From an uncultured Polaribacter sp. (lineage in GTDB: Bacteria > Bacteroidota > Bacteroidia > Flavobacteriales > Flavobacteriaceae): a stretch of DNA of 64,000 nucleotides. The notes below the pieces were generated by a model. It did no database searches. It was given only the letters and a program-made list of their open reading frames with translations, and was not told where the DNA came from. Positions 24,697-32,813 of this stretch are shown here, one piece after another. The DNA lies in NCBI RefSeq assembly GCF_947501385.1, contig NZ_CANMVP010000007.1:105321-169320 (forward strand). The letters are read 5' to 3'. The position numbers and the translations under genes are program-made. Numbering within the stretch: position 1 is the first letter of the stretch; each line of letters starts with the position of its first letter.

Positions 24697-25914
24697 ATGA
24701 AATCCTATTCTTTTTTCACTATAATTCTCTTGTGTATTGCCATTCTAATTGTAGATATTTTGGCTTTTTATTGGTTGCAATCTATTACACAATTAATTAT
24801 TTCTAATTTTTTTAGAATAAGTATCTATGTACTATTCTGGACTTTTACATTAGGATTAATTACCTCAATTTTGGTTTTAAAAATTAGATTAGATGCTATA
24901 GATCCAAAGAGAAAACAGCTGCTAATTTCTTCATTTTATGGACTTACAATTTCTTCATTCTTCCCCAAGCTTATTTTTGTAATTATAATTACCATTCTTT
25001 ATTATAGTAATTATTTATTTTCTGAAACAGCCTCTATAATTTTAGTTCCTTTCGTAGGTTTGCTTTCTGGTTTTTTGCCATTTTTTATCATTTTGTACGG
25101 AGTTTTTAAATCGTTGTACCATTTTAAAATTCATTCTCATACACTTCACTTTACTAATTTACCTAAGTCTTTTAATGGATTGAGAATTGTACAAATTTCT
25201 GACATTCATATAGGCAGTTTTAACAATAAGCATGCTATTTTGAACCGTGCGATCGAAAAAATAAATTTTTTAAAAGCAGATTGCATTTTTATAACTGGAG
25301 ATTTGGTCAATAATTATGCGTGGGAATTAGATGGCTGGACACCTATTTTTAAAAAACTAAAAGCAAAAAAAGGAAAATATGCAATTCTAGGAAATCATGA
25401 TTATGGCGATTATAGTCAATGGAAATCGATGGATGAAAAGAAAGAAAATTTTGAAGCAATCCAACAGTTTTACAAGAATATTAATTTTAAATTATTGATG
25501 AATGAAGCCGCAACCATCACTAATAAAAACAAAGAACAAATTGCTGTTATTGGAGTTGAAAATTGGGGAAAACCTCCTTTTGAACAGTATGGAGATTTGC
25601 AAAAAGCACTCAAGCAGGTTCAAAAGGTTCCGTTTAAGATTTTATTATCTCATGATCCTTCTCATTGGGCAGAAGAGGTGGTCAATAAAACAGACATTTC
25701 ACTCACTTTATCTGGGCATACACATGGCATGCAAGCCGCTTTTCAATATAAAAACTTTCAATGGAGTCCTATAAAATTAAAATACAAACATTGGGCAGGT
25801 TTGTATCAAGAAGAAACACAATATTTATATGTAAACAGAGGTTTGGGTTGGTTAGGTTTTCCTGGAAGATTGGGTATGAGACCAGAAATAACGCTCATAG
25901 AAATCTGTAACTGA
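24697..25914 (+). CDS. Membrane-anchored calcineurin-like metallophosphoesterase
   Basis: Encodes 405 residues. Four hydrophobic helices fill about 1-150. The phosphoesterase domain (about 155-400) has all metal motifs: ISDIHIG, GDLVNN, LGNHDYG, LSHDPSHW and SGHTHGMQ. This layout is that of YkuE/YaeI-type enzymes, which act on phosphate esters of membrane lipids or unknown substrates. It follows the CDP-alcohol transferase gene without a gap, so a joint role in phospholipid turnover is plausible. Its TGA stop codon (25912-25914) forms the first three bases of the next regulatory box. Confidence 0.9.
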   Translation: MKSYSFFTIILLCIAILIVDILAFYWLQSITQLIISNFFRISIYVLFWTFTLGLITSILVLKIRLDAIDPKRKQLLISSFYGLTISSFFPKLIFVIIITILYYSNYLFSETASIILVPFVGLLSGFLPFFIILYGVFKSLYHFKIHSHTLHFTNLPKSFNGLRIVQISDIHIGSFNNKHAILNRAIEKINFLKADCIFITGDLVNNYAWELDGWTPIFKKLKAKKGKYAILGNHDYGDYSQWKSMDEKKENFEAIQQFYKNINFKLLMNEAATITNKNKEQIAVIGVENWGKPPFEQYGDLQKALKQVQKVPFKILLSHDPSHWAEEVVNKTDISLTLSGHTHGMQAAFQYKNFQWSPIKLKYKHWAGLYQEETQYLYVNRGLGWLGFPGRLGMRPEITLIEICN

Positions 25915-25954
25915 CGAATATCATAGTTTTTACATCAGTTTTCATAGAACTTTA
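25912..25954 (+). promoter_or_regulatory. FNR-like box and weak -7 element driving the flavin-binding protein gene
   Basis: TGACGAATATCA at 25912-25923 (one mismatch), 23-bp spacer, GAACTTTA at 25947-25954. The -7 element is weak (6 of 8 to the island pattern), so dependence on the activator would be strong. The box begins with the stop codon of the phosphoesterase gene. Confidence 0.6.
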
Positions 25955-25983
25955 GTTCCTAAACGAATCTAAAAACAGATCTT

Positions 25984-26436
25984 ATGATAAAAAATTTAAG
26001 CCAAAAAGAGTCTGCAGACCTTTTAGCAAATAATTATATTGGGTATTTAGGGTATATCTATAAAGACTGTCCTTTTATTGTACCCATCACTTATTTTTTT
26101 GATGGAAAAAATACCATAATTCTATATTCTTCTGAAGGTCATAAAACAGCTGCAATGCGTAAAAACCAGCGTGTTTCACTTCAAGTTTCTGAAATAAAAA
26201 ATATTGATAATTGGGATTCTGTTTTAGCGCATGGAGTTTTTGAAGAACTTTCTGGGAATGACGCAAAACGTAGTTTGCATGAATTTGCGACAGGAATTAA
26301 ACATCTTATTTTAACAAAAGAAGAAAAGAATTTGCATTTTATTGGTGAGTTTTCTAGCAAAATATATAAGGATGAAATTCCAGTTATTTTTAAAATTACA
26401 ATTGATGAGATCACAGGTAAAAATAGAATTCACTAA
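25984..26436 (+). CDS. Pyridoxamine 5'-phosphate oxidase-family flavin-binding protein
   Basis: Encodes 150 residues. The split-barrel fold is indicated by LLANNYIGYLGYIYKDCPFIVPITYFFD, quoted here only by its parts (GYLGYI, PFIVPITYFF), then the flavin loop HKTAAMRKNQRVSLQV and WDSVLAHGVFEEL. This is the pattern of PNPOx-like/Pyridox_ox_2 proteins, which bind FMN, F420 or heme and take part in redox stress. It is co-transcribed with a small membrane protein gene 9 bp downstream. Confidence 0.82.
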   Translation: MIKNLSQKESADLLANNYIGYLGYIYKDCPFIVPITYFFDGKNTIILYSSEGHKTAAMRKNQRVSLQVSEIKNIDNWDSVLAHGVFEELSGNDAKRSLHEFATGIKHLILTKEEKNLHFIGEFSSKIYKDEIPVIFKITIDEITGKNRIH

Positions 26437-26445
26437 ACTTAAAGA

Positions 26446-26796
26446 ATGAGAAGTGCATTTGTTTTTTTGATAGTAATTCATGCCATCATCCATTTAATAG
26501 GCTTTATAAAAGCATTTTTTTCAACAGAAATAAACAAACAAATATTGGGTATCTCAAAACCAATTGGAGCACTGTGGCTCATCGCTTTTATGCTCTTTAT
26601 AGCTGTAGCGGCTGCATTTTTATATACTAAAAAGTGGTTTTATAGTGCCTTTGTAGCTGTTTGTCTTTCACAAATTTTAATTATAATAACCTGGCAAGAC
26701 ACAAAGTTTGCAAGCATTAATAATATCCTAATTTTATTAGTTGCCATATTGGCTTTTTATAAATACCGAACGGATAAAATTATTGATTCAGAATAA
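26446..26796 (+). CDS. Small integral membrane protein
   Basis: Encodes 116 residues with four predicted membrane helices (about 4-24, 38-60, 65-82 and 88-106). It opens with VFLIVIHAIIHLIGFIKAF, where two His in the first helix might bind a cofactor, though nothing proves it. No family recognised. It lies 9 bp after the flavin-binding protein gene and shares its promoter, so a redox-linked membrane role is possible. Confidence 0.6.
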   Translation: MRSAFVFLIVIHAIIHLIGFIKAFFSTEINKQILGISKPIGALWLIAFMLFIAVAAAFLYTKKWFYSAFVAVCLSQILIIITWQDTKFASINNILILLVAILAFYKYRTDKIIDSE

Positions 26797-26848
26797 ATAA
26801 AATACTAAAACAATAAGATTGAAAATGATATTGGGCCTATTTTTTTAC

Positions 26849-26891
26849 TGATAATTATCATTTGTACATTTCTATAAAAAACATAATTTTA
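26849..26891 (+). promoter_or_regulatory. FNR-like box and TAATTTTA -7 element driving the peroxiredoxin gene
   Basis: TGATAATTATCA at 26849-26860, a perfect palindrome, 23-bp spacer, TAATTTTA at 26884-26891. Predicted start near 26896, 24 nt before the ATG at 26920. Confidence 0.82.
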
Positions 26892-26919
26892 ATACCAAAA
26901 CTTATTTAAAACACATAAA

Positions 26920-27633
26920 ATGGAAAATACACAAGAACAAATTATATCAATGCCCAGAATTGGTGACAAAGCACCCGAATTTAAAGCAATAACAACACAG
27001 GGAGATTTAAATTTTCCAGCAGATTTTGCTGGAGAATGGGTAATTCTATTCAGTCATCCAGCAGATTTTACTCCAGTTTGCACGAGCTAATTTATGACTT
27101 TTGCACACTTAGAAAAGAAATTCTTAAAAGCCCATTGTAAGTTGGTAGGCCTTTCAATTGATGGTTTGTACAGTCACATTGCTTGGTTAAGAACTATTAA
27201 AGAAAAAATTGAATTCAATGGTATGAAAAATATTGAAGTAACTTTTCCTTTAATTGAAGATATTACTATGGAAGTTGCTGAAAAATATGGAATGATTCAG
27301 CCAGGAGAAAGTAAAACACAAGCGGTAAGAGCTGTCTTTTTTATAGATCCTAAAGGGATGATTAGAGCAATTATCTATTATCCTTTGAGTTTAGGAAGAA
27401 ATTTTGATGAAATTTACAGAGCTTTAATTGCCATGCAAACTTCAGATAAATTCTCTGTCGCTACACCTGCAGATTGGAATCCTGGTGATGATGTTATTAT
27501 TTCGCCAGCCGCTTCTTATGGTGTTGCCGAAGAAAGAATGACAGCCACAGACGATTTAAAATGTGAAGATTGGTTCTTTTGCACCAAGAAATTAGACAAA
27601 GAGATGATTTTAAGTGAGTTGTTAAAGAATTAA
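26920..27633 (+). pseudogene. Prx6-type peroxiredoxin interrupted by an in-frame stop
   Basis: The full frame would be about 237 codons. Codons 1-56 encode the N-terminal thioredoxin fold and the peroxidatic motif PADFTPVCTS (Cys54). Codon 57, at 27088-27090, is TAA where the family has Glu (CTSEF/CTTEF), a single G-to-T change from GAA. The frame continues without another stop to 27633, with LIEDITMEVAEKYGM, AVRAVFFIDPKG and RALIAMQTSDKF intact, typical of 1-Cys/Prx6 peroxidases. As written, only a 56-residue fragment or a Cys-less C-terminal product (from ATG at 27094) could form. The lesion is recent or a sequencing error, since the rest shows no decay. The box-controlled promoter upstream is intact. 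Confidence 0.85.
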
Positions 27634-27647
27634 CTGAATAGCATTCG

Positions 27648-28538
27648 ATGCATAAAAAAGGTCAAAAGTTTTTTATAGTTTTACTATTATTAACAACTTT
27701 TGTTGTGGGTTATACAACTGTATTTTCCTTTTTAAAAAACGAAAAAATTGTGGTTGATAAAACGATTACAATAGGAAATTACTTCTCTTTTCTAGATTCT
27801 ATTGTATTAAAATACAATGCCATAACACCTTATAATTTAACTGAGCATCTTTTGGTGAGAGCCAATCCGTGGATTATTGATACACTTCAAAATACAGATT
27901 ATTACATTCAAAAAGCTAAAGGCAGATTTGTCTATGATCAAAAGAAAATGGTTGTGTTAAATAAGGGGGATCACTTAATTTTACCAGATGCAGTTTTAGC
28001 TAAGAAAATTATCGAATCTTTTCAAAAAACAAGCATAGATATTAATATTCCAGCTTTTAAACTCCGAATTTTCGAAGACGGTATTGAGCGTTTCGAATTC
28101 CCTATTCGCGTAGGAAAAGATGAAAAAAAGTATTTAGAAATGTCTGGCAGAGTTCAGGATTTAAAAACAAAGACTGGTAAAGGTAAAATTGTAGCTCATG
28201 TGCGTAATCCAAGATATGTAAATCCAGTTACTAATCACGAATATTTTGTGACCAATCGAGATGATAAAAGAATAACAAAATTACCACAAATTCCTTTTAT
28301 AGAAACTGAAATAAACGGGCTAAGATATGGGCAACTCATTCACCCAACAACAAATCCTGTTACTCTAGGAAAAGCATATTCTAACGGATGCATTGGTACT
28401 AGAGAAGGAGATGCTTGGGTTATTTATTATTATGCTCCTATAGGTACAAAAATAAATATAAGATATGATTTGAATGTAAAATCGAACAATGGAGAGGCTA
28501 TTGTTTTAAAAGATATTTACGGTTATTTTAAAAATTAA
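27648..28538 (+). CDS. L,D-transpeptidase (YkuD domain)
   Basis: Encodes 296 residues. One N-terminal signal anchor (about 8-28), an uncharacterised region (about 40-125), then a YkuD domain (about 135-290) with the catalytic motif HPTTNPVTLGK followed by SNGCIGTRE, whose Cys is the nucleophile. It cross-links peptidoglycan stems by 3-3 bonds or attaches proteins to the wall in the periplasm. It starts 14 bp after the peroxiredoxin frame, so it may be expressed from the same box promoter. Such 3-3 cross-linking is often raised in stationary or stress states. Confidence 0.88.
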   Translation: MHKKGQKFFIVLLLLTTFVVGYTTVFSFLKNEKIVVDKTITIGNYFSFLDSIVLKYNAITPYNLTEHLLVRANPWIIDTLQNTDYYIQKAKGRFVYDQKKMVVLNKGDHLILPDAVLAKKIIESFQKTSIDINIPAFKLRIFEDGIERFEFPIRVGKDEKKYLEMSGRVQDLKTKTGKGKIVAHVRNPRYVNPVTNHEYFVTNRDDKRITKLPQIPFIETEINGLRYGQLIHPTTNPVTLGKAYSNGCIGTREGDAWVIYYYAPIGTKINIRYDLNVKSNNGEAIVLKDIYGYFKN

Positions 28539-28547
28539 TTAAAAACA

Positions 28548-28593
28548 TACTAGTACCTACCAGTTGTTTTATTGGATAATTTATTTATATTTG
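28548..28593 (+). promoter_or_regulatory. Perfect TTG-N19-TATATTTG promoter and palindrome before the gal regulator
   Basis: -33 TTG at 28564-28566, 19-bp spacer, -7 TATATTTG at 28586-28593. Predicted start is at about 28598, the A of the ATG of the GntR gene, so its mRNA is probably leaderless. An 8-bp palindrome TACTAGTA at 28548-28555 just upstream is a possible operator. Confidence 0.7.
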
Positions 28594-28597
28594 TAGC

Positions 28598-29593
28598 ATG
28601 GAGATTGTAAATTTCAAAGAATCTAGTGCACCAAAATACAAACAAATTGTTGCTGCTATTGAAGATGCTATTGTAAAAGGGAAACTAAAAAAAGGCGATC
28701 AGTTACCATCCTTAAATGTTGTCAAAGAAAAATACAATTTATCTCGAGATACGGTAATCAATGCATTTAATGAGTTAAAAAATAGAGGGATTATCCATTC
28801 TGTTGTTGGAAAAGGATATTTTGTTTCTAGTGAAGATATTGTATTAGAAAAGAAAATTTTCTTGCTTTTCGATGAGTTGAACTCTTTTAAAGAAGATCTA
28901 TACAATTCTTTTTTACAAAACTTAGGTAAAAATACTCAGGTAGATCTATTTTTTCATCATTTTAATATTGATGTCTTTAATAGACTGATACATGACAATA
29001 TTGGCAATTATAGTTCTTATATAATTATGCCAGCCAATCTTAAAAATGTAAAAGTTACAGTTGAAAATTTGCCCAAAGACAAAGTGTATATTTTAGATCA
29101 AGCTCATAAAGAGCTAGAAGATTACCCTGTAATTTATCAAAATTTTGAAAAAGATATTTTTAACGGACTTCTTTCTGGTTTAGAGAAACTTATAAAATAT
29201 GAAAAACTTGTATTGTTATTTGCAAAAGAAAAACAGCCTAAAGGAATTTTAAAAGGTTTTCAATTATTTTGTCATACACACAATTTAAATTTTGAAGTTA
29301 TCAATACTTTAGAAAATAGACTTCCAAAAAAAGGAGAAGTTTATTTTGTTTTGGACGATAAAAACTTAATCCGAATTATTAAAAAGATAAAAACAGCCCA
29401 GTTAATTTTAACGAAAGATATTGGTATCATTTCATTTAATGATAGTTTATTAAAAGAAGTTGTAGCAAACGGAATTACCACGATTTCTACAGATTTTAAT
29501 TTAATGGGAGAAAGACTTGCTGAAATGATTTTAAACAATCAACAATTAAAAATTGAAAATCCAAGTAAATTAATTTTAAGAAAATCGATATAA
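28598..29593 (+). CDS. GntR-family regulator with sugar-binding C-terminal domain
   Basis: Encodes 331 residues. Residues 1-75 are a GntR winged helix (IVKGKLKKGDQLPSLNVVKE, then LSRDTVINAFNELKNRGII). Residues about 85-325 resemble a LacI/periplasmic-binding-protein-type ligand domain, an arrangement known in Bacteroidota regulators of arabinose and other sugars (AraR-like). It heads a galactose operon and overlaps nothing, with the mutarotase gene 2 bp downstream, so it is almost surely the operon's own galactose-responsive regulator. The ATG coincides with the predicted transcription start. Confidence 0.88.
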   Translation: MEIVNFKESSAPKYKQIVAAIEDAIVKGKLKKGDQLPSLNVVKEKYNLSRDTVINAFNELKNRGIIHSVVGKGYFVSSEDIVLEKKIFLLFDELNSFKEDLYNSFLQNLGKNTQVDLFFHHFNIDVFNRLIHDNIGNYSSYIIMPANLKNVKVTVENLPKDKVYILDQAHKELEDYPVIYQNFEKDIFNGLLSGLEKLIKYEKLVLLFAKEKQPKGILKGFQLFCHTHNLNFEVINTLENRLPKKGEVYFVLDDKNLIRIIKKIKTAQLILTKDIGIISFNDSLLKEVVANGITTISTDFNLMGERLAEMILNNQQLKIENPSKLILRKSI

Positions 29594-29595
29594 AA

Positions 29596-30486
29596 ATGTT
29601 TAGAGTTGATGAAATAGCTGAGAATAGTTTTAAGTTTTTAGAATTAAAAAACACCAAAGATGGTTCAATGGCAAGAATTTCTTTAAGCGAAGGAGGGAGG
29701 CTGCAAAATTTGAAATTTAATGCAATCAGTCTAATTGAGGATCAAGCAAATTTTGATTATAAGGATTCTTATGCTTCTGCCATTTTATTTCCTTTTGTTA
29801 GTAGAATTGAAAACGGAGCATATACTTTTAATGACAAAAAATATAAATTTAATTGCAATCAAAGCGATGGTAAAAATGCATTACATGGGCTAGTTTACAA
29901 TAAGGAGTTTAAAATCTTAGAAAAGAAATACTCTTCAAATAGTTGTGCTGTTAAGATCTATTATTCAGAAAAAAATGAGAGTCAAGGTTTTCCTTTTAAA
30001 TATTCAATGTATTTAACATATACACTTTTAAAAAATGAGTTGCAATTACAGGTACTTGTCAAAAACGATGATAATAAAGCTTTTCCTTTCGTTTTAGGTT
30101 GGCATCCATATTTTATAAGTGATGATTTAGATAGCAGTTATCTGAATTTTAAAAGTGATAAAAAAATTATGTACGATGAAAATTTAATTACCAAAGAAAT
30201 TGTATCAAAGAAAACAGTCGGTAAATTTCATATAGAAAGTAAACAATTAGACGACTGCTTTGTTCTTGAAGACAATGCTGTACAATTTTCTACCTCTAAA
30301 TATCATGTTCAACTCTCATCAAATAGTAAAGAAAATTTTTTACAATTATATACTCCCAAAAATAGATCAGCAATTGCTATAGAACCCATGACAGGAATTT
30401 CAAATAGTTTTAATAATAAGATAGGATTGCAAGTTTTAGCACCAAATGCGTCACACAATTTAAAATGGACTTTAAAACTTTTATAA
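29596..30486 (+). CDS. galM: Aldose 1-epimerase (galactose mutarotase)
   Basis: Encodes 296 residues, slightly shorter than E. coli GalM. The beta-sandwich motifs are present: FPFVSRIENGAYTF near residue 75, HGLVYNKEF with the catalytic-type His, GWHPYF and IAIEPMTGISNSFNN carrying the catalytic Glu. It interconverts alpha and beta anomers of galactose before phosphorylation by GalK. It sits between the regulator and galK, with 2 bp and 13 bp gaps, in a clear operon. Confidence 0.9.
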   Translation: MFRVDEIAENSFKFLELKNTKDGSMARISLSEGGRLQNLKFNAISLIEDQANFDYKDSYASAILFPFVSRIENGAYTFNDKKYKFNCNQSDGKNALHGLVYNKEFKILEKKYSSNSCAVKIYYSEKNESQGFPFKYSMYLTYTLLKNELQLQVLVKNDDNKAFPFVLGWHPYFISDDLDSSYLNFKSDKKIMYDENLITKEIVSKKTVGKFHIESKQLDDCFVLEDNAVQFSTSKYHVQLSSNSKENFLQLYTPKNRSAIAIEPMTGISNSFNNKIGLQVLAPNASHNLKWTLKLL

Positions 30487-30499
30487 CAACCAAATTATT

Positions 30500-31648
30500 A
30501 TGAGTACTACACTAATAAAAGAGGTAAAAGAAGCATTCAAAAAAAAGTTTTCTACAGACCCTTTGCTTATTTTTTCCCCAGGAAGAATAAATATTATCGG
30601 AGAGCACACAGATTATAATGGTGGTTTTGTTTTTCCTGCTGCTGTAGACAAAGGAATCGCTTCGGCTATACAAAAAAGCAATACTGGAAATTGTACTGCA
30701 ATTGCCTTAAATTTAGATAGTGTTATAGAATTTGAATTAGACAAATTAAAACCTTCTAAAGAAGGAAGTTGGGAGAATTATGTTTTTGGTGTGGTTGCAG
30801 AAATTCAGAATAGAAATAAAATTATTGGCAATTTTAACATCATTTTTAAAGGAAATATTCCTGGAGGAGCTGGCATGTCTTCTTCTGCTGCTTTAGAAAA
30901 TAGTGTTGTTTTTGGTTTGAATGAATTGTTTGATTTAGGGTTGACCAAAAAAGAAATGATTTTAATCTCCCAAAAAGCAGAACACAATTATGTTGGCGTA
31001 AAATGCGGAATTATGGATCAGTATGCCAGCATGTTTGGTATAAAAAATAACGCATTGCTGTTAGATTGTAGAACAATTGAAGCCAAACCTTATAAAATAG
31101 ATTTTAAAGAGCATCAGTTCCTATTAATAAACACAAATGTAAAACATAGTTTGTCTGATAGCGCTTATAACGATAGACGTTCTGCTTGCGAGCGTGTTGC
31201 CGAATTATTAGGAATAGAAACTTTAAGAGAAGCAATTGAAGAAGACCTTAAAAAAATTATAGACAAAGTAACGCCAGAAAATTACCAAAAAGCATTGTAT
31301 GTAATTCAAGAAATAGAAAGAACTCAGAAAGCTGCAAAAGCGATTGAAGAAAATGACTTACAAAAGCTCGGAGCTCTAATTTATGCATCACACAATGGCT
31401 TGCAACATCAATACAAAGTAAGTTGTGATGAGTTGGATTTCTTAGTAAATCAAGCTAAGAAAAATAAACACGTTCTAGGTGCAAGAATGATGGGTGGTGG
31501 TTTTGGAGGTTGTACCATTAACCTCATTAAAAAAAGTGAAGCAAAAAACTTTGCCCAAACAGCTTCTAAAGCCTATAAAAATAAATTCAATAAAGATTGT
31601 TCTGTTTACTATGTAACCCTTTCTGATGGCACGCATTTGGTGAAATAA
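30500..31648 (+). CDS. galK: Galactokinase
   Basis: Encodes 382 residues, the expected size. GHMP kinase motifs are all present: the galactokinase signature PGRINIIGEHTDYNGG (about 27-42), the ATP loop GGAGMSSSAALE (about 120-131), catalytic Asp in CGIMDQYAS, and the C-terminal MMGGGFGGC loop. It phosphorylates alpha-D-galactose at C1 in the cytoplasm, the first committed Leloir step. Neighbours galM and galT complete the reaction order. Confidence 0.97.
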   Translation: MSTTLIKEVKEAFKKKFSTDPLLIFSPGRINIIGEHTDYNGGFVFPAAVDKGIASAIQKSNTGNCTAIALNLDSVIEFELDKLKPSKEGSWENYVFGVVAEIQNRNKIIGNFNIIFKGNIPGGAGMSSSAALENSVVFGLNELFDLGLTKKEMILISQKAEHNYVGVKCGIMDQYASMFGIKNNALLLDCRTIEAKPYKIDFKEHQFLLINTNVKHSLSDSAYNDRRSACERVAELLGIETLREAIEEDLKKIIDKVTPENYQKALYVIQEIERTQKAAKAIEENDLQKLGALIYASHNGLQHQYKVSCDELDFLVNQAKKNKHVLGARMMGGGFGGCTINLIKKSEAKNFAQTASKAYKNKFNKDCSVYYVTLSDGTHLVK

Positions 31649-31665
31649 GCAACTAAAATAAGATC

Positions 31666-32691
31666 ATGAAAAATACAGATTTGCAAGATTATTCTCATAA
31701 ACGATTCAATATACTAACAGGAGAATGGGTTTTGGTTTCACCACATAGAGCTAAAAGACCTTGGCAAGGTCAGAATGAAGAAATAACAACAGAAAAAAGG
31801 CCTTCTTATGACGCTAGTTGTTATTTATGTGCAACCAATACAAGAATCAATGGTGAAATAAATCCTGATTATAAAGATGTTTTTGTGTTTACAAATGACT
31901 TTGCTGCGCTGCAAAAAGATTCGCCAGCCTTTAAAGTCAATGATGGTTTGTTAAAAGCACAGAGTGAAAAGGGGATCTGTAAAGTCATCTGTTTTAGTCC
32001 AGATCATTCTAAAAGCTTAGCAGATATGAGTGTTTTAGAGATTCAAAAAGTAGTGCGCGCATGGCAAGAAGAATACAGTGCTATTGGTAAAATTGAAGGA
32101 ATTAATTATGTTCAAATTTTTGAAAATAAAGGAGCTGTTATGGGCTGTAGCAACCCACACCCTCATGGACAAATTTGGAGTCAATCTACATTACCAAATG
32201 AAGTGTATAAAAAGAACAAACAACAACTAAAATATTACCAAGAAAACAACAGGAGTTTGTTAGAGGATTATCTAAAGCAAGAACAAGATTTAGCTGAAAG
32301 AATTGTTTTTGAAAATAAAGATTTCATTGTATTAACACCTTTTTGGGCAATTTGGCCTTTTGAAGTAATGATTGCGCCTAAAAAACAGCAAAGAGATCTC
32401 ACAGAAATGACAGAAAATGAAGCGCTAAATTTTGCGGAAGCAATTTCTGTAATTACAAAAGTGTACGATAAACTATTCAATACCTCTTTTCCGTATTCAA
32501 GCGGAATTCATCAAGCACCAACCAATGGAGATAAAAATGACTATTGGCATTGGCACATGAGTTTTTATCCACCTTTATTAAGAAGTGCAACGGTTAAAAA
32601 ATTTATGGTAGGCTATGAGATGTTTGGTTCTCCCCAGAGAGATATTACGGCAGAAATTGCAGCTATAAAATTAAGAGAATTGGTAAAATAA
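31666..32691 (+). CDS. galT: Galactose-1-phosphate uridylyltransferase
   Basis: Encodes 341 residues. The HIT-like active site SNPHPHGQIW (His-Pro-His nucleophile) is intact, as is the zinc-type CYLC near the N-terminus and the FTNDFAAL segment. It exchanges UMP between UDP-glucose and galactose-1-phosphate. It starts 17 bp after galK. No UDP-galactose 4-epimerase (galE) gene is present in the cluster, so this is presumably supplied from elsewhere in the genome. Confidence 0.96.
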   Translation: MKNTDLQDYSHKRFNILTGEWVLVSPHRAKRPWQGQNEEITTEKRPSYDASCYLCATNTRINGEINPDYKDVFVFTNDFAALQKDSPAFKVNDGLLKAQSEKGICKVICFSPDHSKSLADMSVLEIQKVVRAWQEEYSAIGKIEGINYVQIFENKGAVMGCSNPHPHGQIWSQSTLPNEVYKKNKQQLKYYQENNRSLLEDYLKQEQDLAERIVFENKDFIVLTPFWAIWPFEVMIAPKKQQRDLTEMTENEALNFAEAISVITKVYDKLFNTSFPYSSGIHQAPTNGDKNDYWHWHMSFYPPLLRSATVKKFMVGYEMFGSPQRDITAEIAAIKLRELVK

Positions 32692-32813
32692 AACTTTTTT
32701 AGTCTATAAATAAACTCATGAATCTGTATGGAAATTAAGTATTCAAACAAAGTCCTTTAAATTTTATACTTTCACCCTCGAATTCTTTTTAAAACTTTTA
32801 AATTTAAATAATT

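Noticed and set aside
27088..27090. Recoding of the peroxiredoxin stop as selenocysteine
   Set aside because: The codon is TAA, not TGA, there is no SECIS-like element evident, and the family has Glu here.
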